From positions 28,888 through 92,887 of the forward strand of contig JAJYTX010000001.1 in assembly GCA_021792815.1 (NCBI GenBank): 64,000 nt of DNA, given 5' to 3'. Of this stretch, positions 8,430-17,095 are shown piece by piece (the first letter of the stretch is position 1; each line of letters begins with the position of its first letter). This DNA comes from Pseudomonadota bacterium. Lineage in GTDB: Bacteria; Pseudomonadota; Gammaproteobacteria; Steroidobacterales; Steroidobacteraceae. Both the position numbers and the translations under genes were made by a program. The notes below the pieces were generated by a model. It had not been told where the DNA came from. It did no database searches and saw only the letters and a list, made by a program, of their open reading frames with translations.

Positions 8430-8987
8430 TCAGTTGATCCGTACCTGCCCGCCCTTGATCCGGTTGGTTCCCTCGGAGTACGTCTCCACGTATTCGCCGC
8501 GAATCACGACGCGGCCATTGCGGCGCAGCGTGATCGAAGCGCTGCCGCACTCGAGGACGATCTCATCCTGCGCGACGATATGCATGCGCCGGCCGTCCAC
8601 CCGTGCCTCCACTTCCCGTGCGCGGCGGTCGTCCCCGGTCGCGGGCCCGGTCCGCCGCAGGAGGCCCATCACGATGGGCAGGGCCGGATCGCCATGCTCG
8701 AATGCCAGAATGGCCGCTCGGCCCTCGGTTGCGGCCGCCGCCAGCGCCTCGGCCGACAGATCCGCTGCGACACGAGCGGGGCGCGAGTCCGGGGTGCCGG
8801 GGAGCAGGATGCGGACCGTGCCCTCGGGATCGATCGCGACGATCTTTCCGAGCACGACGGCCGCCGCCGCCGCCCGCGAGCGCAACGACTCGGCCCGCAG
8901 CAGCGCCCCGAGCTCCGTACCGCCTTCTGCCGCCTTCTCTTCGGCGCCAACGGCGCGCGTCGGCGTCCCGGATTGATTTGCGCTCAT
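8430..8987 (-). CDS. DUF6484 T6SS-associated protein with short beta-helix tail
   Basis: The 185-residue protein has an OB/gp5-like segment (GKIVAIDPEGTVRILLPGTP, which lines up with the VgrG gp27/gp5 junction in style, then AFEHGDPALPIVMGLLR). A C-terminal part of short beta repeats follows (MHIVAQDEIVLECGSASI and TLRRNGRVVIRGEYVETYSE). This resembles DUF6484, a family encoded next to VgrG and DUF2169. It is probably a spike-associated accessory. It follows vgrG by about 60 bp on the same strand. Its function is unknown and the family name rests on pattern recognition. Confidence 0.72.
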   Translation of the reverse strand: MSANQSGTPTRAVGAEEKAAEGGTELGALLRAESLRSRAAAAAVVLGKIVAIDPEGTVRILLPGTPDSRPARVAADLSAEALAAAATEGRAAILAFEHGDPALPIVMGLLRRTGPATGDDRRAREVEARVDGRRMHIVAQDEIVLECGSASITLRRNGRVVIRGEYVETYSEGTNRIKGGQVRIN

Positions 8988-9049
8988 TCTTTCCTCTGTG
9001 TTTCGGCCGCGCCGGTCCCTGCACGGGACGGATGGCTGCGGGCCACCGG

Positions 9050-11140
9050 TCAGTTCTGGGTGACCTTGCTGCCCTTGATGACCACGTTGCCGCCGGCCTT
9101 GATGGTGATGTCACCCTCCCCGGACAGCGTGATGTTGTTGCCCTTCAGGGTGATCGTGCCGTCCTGATTCATCGTGAGGCTCGCCGAGCCGGTCACGATC
9201 TCGACGGCCTGTCCGGCATTGATCGAGAGCTTCTGGCCGACCGACTGCGTGTCGTTGTTGCCGATCTTGTGGGAGCGGTTCTGTCCGATGCTCACCTGCT
9301 CGTCCTTGTCCACCTGCTCGGTGCGGCCGCCGCTCACCGTCGTGCTCTCGTCCTTGGTCACCGAGAGCGTGCGGCTGCCGGAGATGCTCTTCGCATAATC
9401 CTTGCCGATGTCGATCGTCTCGCTTCCCTGGACGGTCTTGGTTCGATCCTGGCTCACGGTGATGCGTTCTTTCCCACCGACGGATTCGGTCCGGTCCTTG
9501 CCGATCGATGTCGTCTCGTCGTTCTTCACGCTCTTGGTGCGGTCGTGGCCGACGGAGTGCTGCTCGTCGTTCTCCACCTCGATGGTCTGATCCTTCTCCG
9601 CGTGCAGCAGCAGCAGCTCCGCGCCCTTCTTGTCCTCGAAGCGCAGCTCGTTGAAGTTCTCTCCGGTCCCCTGCAATGAGCTGCGCGAGCGGATGCCGCT
9701 TTGGGTCTTGTTGTCCGGCAGCGGGTACGGCGGCTTGTTCGCGCCGTTGTAAACGCTGCCGATGATGATCGGCCGATCGGGGTCTCCCTCGAGAAACGAC
9801 ACGATCACCTCCTGGCCGATGCGCGGGATGTGGATGCCGCCCCAGCTCTTGCCGGACCAGAGCTGCCCGACGCGCACGAAGCACGAGCTCTTCTCGTCGA
9901 GCTTGCCGTAGCGATCCCAGGGGAACTGCACTTTCACCCGCCCGAACGGATCGGTGTAGATCTCCTCCCCGCTCGGCCCGACCACCACGGCCGTCTGCGT
10001 GCCGTGGATCATCGGCTTCGGCGCAAGCCGCGGCGGCCGGTACGGCTCGCGCGCATCGACGGCCTCGATGGCGATCGTGAACTGCGTCTCGGAGCCCGAG
10101 CCGCCGTGATAGGCCTGCGAGCTGAGCTCGATCGATGTCGAGGTGATGAGGTACTGGATATCGAGACTGCTGCGCGGATAGCCCTTCAGCTTGAAGACGT
10201 GTCCGGCCGCGAGCCCGGCCGCATCACCGCCGCCCCGCGCGACCATCTGGGAAACCTGCAGCTCCTGCACACGCAGTTTCGCGATGCGCTCGACTCCATC
10301 GGAGGTGACTTCCGAGCCGCTCGGGCCGACCTGGTCCGCATCGGCCGGGTAATCGTAGACTTCGTACTTCGATGCCTCGTACGAGCGCGAGATCGAGGAG
10401 GTGCCCGCGGGAACGGGCGAGGGGCGCTCGAAATCATAATCGCGGGCCGCGTAGCTGACCGGCTGAAAGGACTTCTGGAACGACCAGGTCTGCAAGTGAT
10501 CGCGCTCGCGCAGCGCGTCCGTCGCGCTGGCCGGATAGAACGGCACCGAATCGTAGCCCTCGACCGGCTTGCAATTGCCGACGTCGTCGGTGAGAACCAT
10601 GACGTGCTTGTTCTCGGTATGCTCGAAGTAATAGAAGATGCCTTCGTGCTCGAGCAGCCGGCTGAGGAAGTTGAAATCGGTCTCGCGGTACTGCACACAG
10701 TACTCGCGCTGCGGATGACTGCCGAGGTGCAATTCGAGGTCGCTGAAGCCCGCCTTCTGGCAGACCTGCTTGAAGATCTCCGGCGCGCTCTGGTTCTGGA
10801 AGACGCGGCAGTCGGCCGTGCGCGTGAGAAACCAGAACCACGGCCGCGTGACGGCCCGGTACTGGTGCATCCGCTCGTCGTAGCCGACCTGCTGGAATTC
10901 GGTGACCAGGCCGTGGAAGCAGCGCAGCGGTTTCTGCCCCGTCGTGGCGAGCGATACCACGAGCGGTTTGCCGAGGATCTTGTCAGGATCGAGATCCCCG
11001 CTGTCGCTGAGCAGCGAAATGTCGCACTGGAAGGGCCGGCTCAGGTGCTGCGCGCTCCTCATGCTCGCGAACACGAGCACATTCGGCCCGAAAGGACTCG
11101 TCACCTTGACGGACCGGTGGTCCTGGTACTTGGTGGTCAT
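9050..11140 (-). CDS. vgrG: T6SS spike protein VgrG
   Basis: VgrG forms the trimeric needle tip of the T6SS. The 696-residue product has the gp27-like base (residues ~1-400; LSRLLEHEGIFYYFEHTENK is a hallmark), the gp5 OB domain (DPFGRVKVQFPWDR and SCFVRVGQLWSGKSWGGIHI, then IPRIGQEVIVSFLEGDPDRP) and a long C-terminal gp5 beta-helix. The helix is made of repeats such as SVGHDRTKSVKNDETTSIGK and ends at VVIKGSKVTQN. There is no extra C-terminal effector domain, so this is a structural rather than evolved VgrG. The ATG at 11140 (MTTKYQDHRSV) is chosen over an in-frame upstream GTG/ATG because the extra 38 residues are low-complexity and overlap the upstream small gene. Confidence 0.96.
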   Translation of the reverse strand: MTTKYQDHRSVKVTSPFGPNVLVFASMRSAQHLSRPFQCDISLLSDSGDLDPDKILGKPLVVSLATTGQKPLRCFHGLVTEFQQVGYDERMHQYRAVTRPWFWFLTRTADCRVFQNQSAPEIFKQVCQKAGFSDLELHLGSHPQREYCVQYRETDFNFLSRLLEHEGIFYYFEHTENKHVMVLTDDVGNCKPVEGYDSVPFYPASATDALRERDHLQTWSFQKSFQPVSYAARDYDFERPSPVPAGTSSISRSYEASKYEVYDYPADADQVGPSGSEVTSDGVERIAKLRVQELQVSQMVARGGGDAAGLAAGHVFKLKGYPRSSLDIQYLITSTSIELSSQAYHGGSGSETQFTIAIEAVDAREPYRPPRLAPKPMIHGTQTAVVVGPSGEEIYTDPFGRVKVQFPWDRYGKLDEKSSCFVRVGQLWSGKSWGGIHIPRIGQEVIVSFLEGDPDRPIIIGSVYNGANKPPYPLPDNKTQSGIRSRSSLQGTGENFNELRFEDKKGAELLLLHAEKDQTIEVENDEQHSVGHDRTKSVKNDETTSIGKDRTESVGGKERITVSQDRTKTVQGSETIDIGKDYAKSISGSRTLSVTKDESTTVSGGRTEQVDKDEQVSIGQNRSHKIGNNDTQSVGQKLSINAGQAVEIVTGSASLTMNQDGTITLKGNNITLSGEGDITIKAGGNVVIKGSKVTQN

Positions 11141-11226
11141 CGGTGCTCTCGTTGCCCCCCGCAAGCGGGTCCCTCCCGGGCGGACCGCCCCATCCGCCGC
11201 GCCGCGATCGGCATCGCGCCCGCCGG

Positions 11227-11505
11227 TCACTCGATCGTCTGCAGGCGCAGGCAACCTTCGTCGTTCTTCGAGTAGAAGTATAAACCGTCCGTGTCGAGTC
11301 CCTCGTCGATGATCACCCCAATGGCCTGCTCGAATTTCTGGCGGGCGATGGCGGTGGCGCCTATTTCATTGATTCCATGGGATTTTATGTAATCCACCCA
11401 GCGCTTGCCGTCCGTCTTGTCGATCCGCTTGCCCGCGTCGGTCGCACGGCGCATGAGCCCGATGAACTGGTAATAGTCGAACTCGACTACCTTCGCGCGC
11501 GCCAT
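11227..11505 (-). CDS. small unknown protein beside vgrG
   Basis: The 92-residue acidic/basic mixed soluble protein starts MARAKVVEFDYYQFIGLMRR and ends EGCLRLQTIE. I do not recognise the family. It has no signal peptide or transmembrane segment. Codon usage is somewhat less GC-biased than its neighbours, and the sequence is compositionally balanced, which supports a real gene. It lies 86 bp upstream of vgrG on the same strand and downstream of the PI-PLC-like gene and a decayed stretch. It could be an immunity protein, an adaptor or a cargo remnant; nothing in the sequence decides between these. Confidence 0.6.
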   Translation of the reverse strand: MARAKVVEFDYYQFIGLMRRATDAGKRIDKTDGKRWVDYIKSHGINEIGATAIARQKFEQAIGVIIDEGLDTDGLYFYSKNDEGCLRLQTIE

Positions 11506-11559
11506 CGATGCTCCAGACGAGGCTGAGAAATTGCGCTACAAATAGCAGGAAAAGACATG

Positions 11560-12198
11560 GGTTTTCAAGGATTACGGCAGTTAAGTGCGAGGCTGTCCCC
11601 GTTTGGGCGGCGTAGCCTGGCCTCGGCTCGCTCTCCCGAGGACGGTGAGCCCCGTGATCCCCACGGTCCCGCTCCGGCCTGATGCTCCCAGTATCGCTCG
11701 AAATGCCATCGAACCCGGCACATCTTCCAGCGCCTCGCCGACGCCCCCTCGCGCGCGTGAAGGCCGTGCTCGCTTGCTCCTGCCTCCCGGGAGCCCCCGC
11801 CGGTTGCCGAGATTGAGCCAGGCATGGGGGTTCGACGGCTCCGCCTCCACGGAGCGCCGCATCGCCCGCCCGGCAGGAGCCAAATAAATCCGCATCTGCC
11901 GGTCCAACGGCCCTCGCGGTGCGCGCGGCCCAACGTCTCGAGCAGCTCATGAGCGTGGCAAACCAAGCCGGTGGCCCGGTCAGGACCGACGCCTCGGCCG
12001 AGGCCAATCGCCTTGCGCCGACCGGAGGCGGCCGCGCAGGAGTACGCTGACCGCCTCGCGAACAACGCGCAGAGCGCGCCGCGCTCTGGATGCGGTAAAT
12101 GAGCGAGAACAGGTCGCAGCGCGCGCGCCGACCGGCGAGCTCGGCGTCCTGCTGCGTTATTTGGCGCGGAGCTGCCGCGGAACCGGGCGTCCCCGTTC
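11560..12198 (-). pseudogene. decayed stretch, possible TPR-like gene remnant
   Basis: About 640 bp between the PI-PLC-like gene and the small unknown gene has no convincing intact gene. On the minus strand, two overlapping frames hold fragments that read as pieces of one protein: CHAHELLETLGRAHREGRW in one frame, continuing as RRSVEAEPSNPHAWLNLGNR in the other at about 11800-11900. The second piece closely resembles a TPR repeat (x-EPSNPHAWLNLGN). The frame change between them near 11900 suggests a frameshifted, degenerate TPR gene. The remainder is GC-rich sequence without motif support. Low confidence. Confidence 0.3.
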
Positions 12199-13233
12199 TC
12201 ACCTGACATCGGGATTGAGGCGGATGATCCTTTCGCAGGTTTGCGCGGTCACGAAGTCGTGCGAGACCACGTTCGCCGGCATCCTGTGTCCATTATTGTC
12301 GTATATCCGCTTGAGCTCCGCGGCGAAGTCAGCGAGATTCGCATGCGCGCCGCCGCTCCACTGCTTGCCGGGCTCGCGTGCCGCCACCGTGGTCTTGAAC
12401 ACGTCCTTCTCGCCGATGATGCCGCCGGTCTGCTGCCAGTAGACGAAGTGCAGATGTCCGGGATCGGGCGGATGCGCCAGGTGCTTGTTTACCGCGCCGA
12501 TCGCCCCCTCGTGCACCTTCGACATCTTGAGCGAGCTCGAAAACGTCCCGCAGGTCGCCAGTCCGCTGATGTTGGTGAGGCCGTCGGAATACTTCTTGAA
12601 GCGCAGGATGCCCTCGGTCGGCGTGATGTGGTGGTTGAACTGCTCGTCGAAGACCATGATGACCTTGCCGCGCAGGTCGCCGATGCGGCGCGTGGCGAGA
12701 TTGCCCTGTTCCTTGAACACCGCGTTGGCGTAGCGCTGGTCGGCGATGATGTCCTTGATCTCGTGCACGCACTCCGTGGGATGATAGGTATGCGAGAAGC
12801 GCAGGATGATGAATTCGGTCGGATGGGCCAGCACGAACTCGAGGGCGTCGCGCACGATCACCGCGAGCGTGCCGCCGAAGCCGCCCATCTTGGGCTGCGC
12901 GGCGCCCTTCACCTTCTCCCGCGCGAAGTGGCCCAGGGTGTTCTCGTACTTCTGCGTCGCCTGCCCCGCCTTCCCGTACAGCTGTTTTCCAGCCCGCTCG
13001 GCCTGGGGGAGCTTGCGAAAGAATACCCGGCAGTCGAAGAAGCGGGATCCGGCGGTGGCCTGCTTGGAGAAATCCGAGTGCTGGCAGACCGTGTACTCCC
13101 GCTTGACGAGCGAAGTCGTGCGCAAGATGACCTGCGCCGTACCGTAGACGCCGGCGTCATGGCTGCCCGGCATGACGATCTGGCGCAGCCATTTGTCGTC
13201 CGGCAGATCGCGCATCCACATCGTTGGATTCAC
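12199..13233 (-). CDS. PI-PLC X-domain-like phosphodiesterase, candidate T6SS effector
   Basis: The 344-residue protein has the layout of phosphatidylinositol-specific phospholipase C X domains. MPGSHDAG supplies the first His25-Asp26. GSRFFDCRVF gives Asp67 and Arg69, equivalent to the D-x-R of bacterial PI-PLC. NTLGHF (His102) is the candidate second histidine. TLAVIVRDALEFVLAHPTE then FIILRFSHTYH is the following barrel strand and helix. No signal peptide is present, unlike secreted bacterial PI-PLCs. It lies 72 bp downstream of clpV inside the T6SS operon, so a membrane-targeting T6SS effector is the natural inference, but delivery is not shown. The GTG start at 13233 follows a GAGGAG site by 8 nt. 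The cognate immunity gene, if any, is not obvious. Confidence 0.75.
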   Translation of the reverse strand: MNPTMWMRDLPDDKWLRQIVMPGSHDAGVYGTAQVILRTTSLVKREYTVCQHSDFSKQATAGSRFFDCRVFFRKLPQAERAGKQLYGKAGQATQKYENTLGHFAREKVKGAAQPKMGGFGGTLAVIVRDALEFVLAHPTEFIILRFSHTYHPTECVHEIKDIIADQRYANAVFKEQGNLATRRIGDLRGKVIMVFDEQFNHHITPTEGILRFKKYSDGLTNISGLATCGTFSSSLKMSKVHEGAIGAVNKHLAHPPDPGHLHFVYWQQTGGIIGEKDVFKTTVAAREPGKQWSGGAHANLADFAAELKRIYDNNGHRMPANVVSHDFVTAQTCERIIRLNPDVR

Positions 13234-13305
13234 CTGTTGTCTCCTCGCGGCGCCATGGCGCCGCTTGTGTGCACTGAATGTGTTGATAGGGGCATCGCCG
13301 GAGTG

Positions 13306-16011
13306 CTAGGCGAAGGAATACCCGAAATCGCCGTCCTTGACCGATATCGCCACCTCGCGCGTGGTGACGCCCTGCGAAATCCGCTCGAGGAACTCGCGGC
13401 TCACCTGCGGCAGCAGCGTGTTGGTGAGGATTGCATCGATCATGCGGCCGCCGCTCTCGGGCTCGGTGCAGCGCGAGGCGATGAGGCGCACGACATCCTC
13501 CTCGTAGCGCAGCGCCGCCGCGTGATTCTGCCGGATGCGCGCCACGACCCGATCGAGCTGCAGGCGGATGATGCTCTGCAGCACCGCATCGGCGAGCGGG
13601 TAGTAGGGAATCACCACGATCCTGCCGAGGAGCGCCGCCGGGAAGGTCTTCAACATGGGCGGGCGCAGTGCCTTTGCGATGCCCTCCGGCTCGGGCAGCA
13701 GCTCCGGGTCCTTGCACATCCCCATGATGAGGTCCGTGCCGACGTTGGTGGTGAGGATGATGAGGGTGTTCTTGAAGTCGATGAGCCGGCCCTCCCCGTC
13801 CTCCATGATCCCCTTGTCGAAGACCTGGAAGAAGATCTCGTGCACGTCGGGGTGGGCCTTTTCCACCTCATCGAGCAGCACGACGCTGTAGGGTCTGCGG
13901 CGCACGGCCTCGGTGAGTACTCCGCCCTCCCCATAGCCGACATATCCGGGCGGCGCGCCCTTCAGCGTGGAGACCGTGTGCGCCTCCTGAAACTCGCTCA
14001 TGTTGATGGTGATGAGGTTCTGCTCGCCGCCGTAGAGCGCCTCGGCCAGCGCGAGCGCCGTCTCGGTCTTGCCGACACCCGAGGGTCCGGCCAGCATGAA
14101 CACCCCGATCGGCTTGTTGGGGTTCTCCAGGCTGGCGCGCGAGGTCTGAATCCGCCGGGTGATCATCTCGAGCGCGTGATCCTGGCCGACGACGCGCTGG
14201 CGCAAGGTCCCGGCGAGAGTGAGCACGGTCGCCACCTCGTCCTTCACCATGCGCCCGACCGGGATGCCGGTCCAGTCGGCGATCACCCCGGCGACCGCCT
14301 GCTCATCTACGCTCGGCAGCACGAGCGGCCGCTCCCCCTGAGTCTCGGCAAGCATGCCCTGCAGCTCCCGCAGGCGCGCGCGCGCGGCGGTCCGCTCGCT
14401 CTCAGTCAACGGCGCATCGGCGCCCGTCCCGGTTGCCGCCGAGCCGTCCGCGCCGGCTGCCGATGCCCTGAGCTTCGCACGCAGCGAGAGGATCTCATCG
14501 ACGATCGCCTTCTCCCGCGCCCACGCTGCCTGCAGCGTCTTCAGCCGCTCGCGCTCCTCGCGCAACGCCGATTGCGCGCTCTCGGACCGCTCGGCCACCT
14601 CGATGCCGATGGCCGCCTCCCGCCCGATGATCTCGAGCTCCGTCTGCAGCGCCTCGATGCGGCGCTGGCTGTCCTCGACTTCCGCGGGCGTCGCGTGGTG
14701 ACTCACCGCGACACGCGCGCACGCCGTATCGAGCAGGCTCACGGACTTGTCAGGCAGCTGGCGGTCGGGCACATAGCGATGGGCAAGCTTCACGGCCGCC
14801 TCGAGCGCCTCATCGAGCACCTGCACGCGGTGGTGCTTTTCCATCACCGAGACGACCCCGCGCATCATCTGCACGGCCTTCGCTTCGCTCGGCTCCTCGA
14901 TCTTGACGGTCTGAAATCGCCGCGTGAGCGCGGGGTCCTTCTCGATGTACTTCTTGTACTCCGCCCAGGTCGTCGCGCCGATCGTGCGCAACGTGCCGCG
15001 CGCCAGCGCGGGCTTCAGCAAGTTGGCCGCATCGCCGGTGCCCGCCGCGCCGCCCGCCCCGACCAGCGTGTGCACCTCGTCGATGAACAGCACGATCGGC
15101 TTCGGCGATGCCTGCACCTCGTCGATGACCTGACGCAGGCGCTGCTCGAACTCGCCTTTCATGCTCGCCCCGGCCTGCAGCAACCCGACATCGAGCGCCC
15201 GCAGCGTCACCTCCCTCAGCGACGGGGGCACGTCCCCGGCCGCGATGCGGCGTGCGAAGCCCTCGACGACCGCCGTTTTCCCGACGCCCGCTTCGCCTGT
15301 CAGGATCGGATTGTTCTGGCGCCGCCGCATCAGGATGTCGACGATCTGGCGGATCTCCTCATCGCGGCCGACCACCGGATCGATCTTGCCGAGCCGCGCC
15401 TGCTCCGTCAGGTCCACCGTGAAGCGCTTGAGCGCCTCCTGCTTGCCGAGCTGTGCCGGAGGCAGCGCTCCGCTCGCCTCCCCGGGAGCCGCCGCCTCGG
15501 TGAGCTGACTGCCGTCGCTCGCCCCGAGGGTTTCCTCCGGGGAGCTGGCGACGATTTTCTCGAAATCGTCCGCGAGCCTGTCCGGATTCACTTTCTCGAA
15601 CTCGCGCGACATCGCGAGCAGGGCGTTGCGCAAGCCCGGGGTCTTCGCGAGGGCCACGAGCACGTGGCCCGTGCGGATGCGCGACTCGCCGTATTTGAGG
15701 GTCGCCCAGACCCAGGCGCGCTCGGTGGCATCCTCGATGTGCGAGGACAGATCGGAGATTGAGCTCGCCCCGCGCGGCAGCCGGTCGAGCGCCTCGGTCA
15801 TGTCGCGGGCGAGCCGGGCCGGCTCGACTCCGAAGGCGCGCACGATCAGATGAACGTCGGAGCTCTGCAGCTGCAGGACCTGGTGCAGCCAGTGCACGAG
15901 CTCGACGTACGGATTGCCCCGAAGCTTGCAAAACACGGTGGCGCTCTCGATCGCCTTGTAGGCGAGGCTGTTGAGCTTGCCGAAAAGCGCCACACGACTG
16001 ATGTCACTCAT
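13306..16011 (-). CDS. clpV: T6SS sheath-recycling AAA+ ATPase ClpV (TssH)
   Basis: ClpV disassembles contracted TssB/TssC sheaths. The 901-residue product has an N-terminal Clp-N domain (ISRVALFGKLNSLAYKAIE onward), AAA module 1 with Walker A GEAGVGKT near residue 240 and Walker B VLFIDEVHTL, a coiled middle domain (about 410-530, Glu/Arg/Ala-rich), and AAA module 2 with GPSGVGKTET and VVLLDEVEKAHPDVHE. The C-terminal segment includes RMIDAILTNTLLPQVSREFL. ATG at 16011 (MSDISRV) is preferred over one six codons upstream because it matches the usual ClpV N-terminus; it overlaps the tssG end by 8 bp. Length is normal. Confidence 0.96.
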   Translation of the reverse strand: MSDISRVALFGKLNSLAYKAIESATVFCKLRGNPYVELVHWLHQVLQLQSSDVHLIVRAFGVEPARLARDMTEALDRLPRGASSISDLSSHIEDATERAWVWATLKYGESRIRTGHVLVALAKTPGLRNALLAMSREFEKVNPDRLADDFEKIVASSPEETLGASDGSQLTEAAAPGEASGALPPAQLGKQEALKRFTVDLTEQARLGKIDPVVGRDEEIRQIVDILMRRRQNNPILTGEAGVGKTAVVEGFARRIAAGDVPPSLREVTLRALDVGLLQAGASMKGEFEQRLRQVIDEVQASPKPIVLFIDEVHTLVGAGGAAGTGDAANLLKPALARGTLRTIGATTWAEYKKYIEKDPALTRRFQTVKIEEPSEAKAVQMMRGVVSVMEKHHRVQVLDEALEAAVKLAHRYVPDRQLPDKSVSLLDTACARVAVSHHATPAEVEDSQRRIEALQTELEIIGREAAIGIEVAERSESAQSALREERERLKTLQAAWAREKAIVDEILSLRAKLRASAAGADGSAATGTGADAPLTESERTAARARLRELQGMLAETQGERPLVLPSVDEQAVAGVIADWTGIPVGRMVKDEVATVLTLAGTLRQRVVGQDHALEMITRRIQTSRASLENPNKPIGVFMLAGPSGVGKTETALALAEALYGGEQNLITINMSEFQEAHTVSTLKGAPPGYVGYGEGGVLTEAVRRRPYSVVLLDEVEKAHPDVHEIFFQVFDKGIMEDGEGRLIDFKNTLIILTTNVGTDLIMGMCKDPELLPEPEGIAKALRPPMLKTFPAALLGRIVVIPYYPLADAVLQSIIRLQLDRVVARIRQNHAAALRYEEDVVRLIASRCTEPESGGRMIDAILTNTLLPQVSREFLERISQGVTTREVAISVKDGDFGYSFA

Positions 16012-17095
16012 GTTTATTCTTCCGCACACTGCAGTCTGGAGTCGGTTCCTGGATCACCACATCGTCCGCCATCTGCCCCCGCCCGCCGAGCCAGGTGGTC
16101 CATCCGAGCTGTCCGGCGCTCCCCAGGCGCACCCCGGGCACCTCGACATCCCGCAGCAGCAGGCGCAGCTGCCAGCTCCACTCCTCGTTGGTATAGAGGC
16201 GCACGAGAGCGGCGAGCTCGGCGAGCCCGCACGAGCCGGGAAGCAAGTCCCGGAAGCTCCTCAGATCGAGCGGCCCGATGACGATCTCGAACTTGTGCTG
16301 GCACTGCCAGCTCAGCGCTCCGAGGGTCGTCGTGCGCCCGAGCGAGACGGCTGCGCGATCCCGGCCCAGGCGGCTGAAGAGCTCTGCGGGCACGTCCATC
16401 CACTCCCCGACGAACTGGCGCACCTCGACGGCGAGCCGGAAATACTCCGCAAGAATGCTCTCCAGGGCCTCGGCGGAGCGTGGCTGGGGCGCGAAATGCG
16501 CCACCCGGCAGAGCTTTGCTCGATCGGGGGCGGCGTCGCGGGAAAGCGCCGAGGATGTGCCGAGCCCGGCCAGGGCGCCGAGGTACGAGGCGAAGCGATC
16601 GCTCTCGGGACGGTCGAAGCTCGTCGCCGGATCGGACTCGGCCCAGGCGCGATAGAGGAGCGAGATCAGGCGGTGCTGGAAGAGATTGACGAAATCGGTG
16701 AGGGTCGGGTCCTCGCGTTGCCGGTAGCGCTCGTACGCGTGCTCGGTGAGATGCAGGGGCAGCGCCCCGTTTGGACCGAAGATGCCGAACGAGAACTGCT
16801 CGAGCCTAGCGGGCCTTTCTTCCGAGACGCCCTGGAAGCCGGCGACATCCGAGGGCGCGAACGACAGACTCGGCTTCTGCCCGAGACGCACGGCATCGTC
16901 CGCGGCCCTGCGCGACTGCCCGAGACGCGGACGGTCAGGGAAGCTCTGCTCGAGCAGCCGCAACGCGGCAAACAGCGTGAACCGATGCGGCTCGGTGCCG
17001 AGCCGCTCGAGCGCCGCGGAGCGTTCGGGCGCGGCCGCTCGCACAGGCGCTTCGGCGCTCACACGATCTGACGTCTGCCCGCTCGTACCGGCCAT
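16004..17095 (-). CDS. tssG: T6SS baseplate protein TssG
   Basis: TssG, with two TssF, forms the T6SS baseplate wedge. The 363-residue product shows the family blocks RFTLFAALRLLEQSFPDRP, LEQFSFGIFGPNGALPLHLT then EHAYERYRQREDPTLTDFVN, FQHRLISLLYRAWAESDP and, near the C-terminus, LGWTTWLGGR (usual LGWTSWL). The N-terminal ~30 residues are an Ala-rich extension. It overlaps tssF by 37 bp upstream and clpV by 8 bp downstream, so the baseplate genes are translationally coupled. Identification is secure. Confidence 0.95.
   Translation of the reverse strand: MAGTSGQTSDRVSAEAPVRAAAPERSAALERLGTEPHRFTLFAALRLLEQSFPDRPRLGQSRRAADDAVRLGQKPSLSFAPSDVAGFQGVSEERPARLEQFSFGIFGPNGALPLHLTEHAYERYRQREDPTLTDFVNLFQHRLISLLYRAWAESDPATSFDRPESDRFASYLGALAGLGTSSALSRDAAPDRAKLCRVAHFAPQPRSAEALESILAEYFRLAVEVRQFVGEWMDVPAELFSRLGRDRAAVSLGRTTTLGALSWQCQHKFEIVIGPLDLRSFRDLLPGSCGLAELAALVRLYTNEEWSWQLRLLLRDVEVPGVRLGSAGQLGWTTWLGGRGQMADDVVIQEPTPDCSVRKNKHE

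Noticed and set aside
9050..11140. C-terminal effector domain on VgrG
   Set aside because: The C-terminus is only gp5-type beta-helix repeats ending VVIKGSKVTQN; no extra domain is visible.
12241..15762. Very long plus-strand open frame opposite clpV and the PI-PLC-like gene
   Set aside because: It is the antisense shadow of GC-rich coding DNA; the translation is Arg/Leu/His/Glu-rich without motifs, while the minus strand encodes clear ClpV and PI-PLC.
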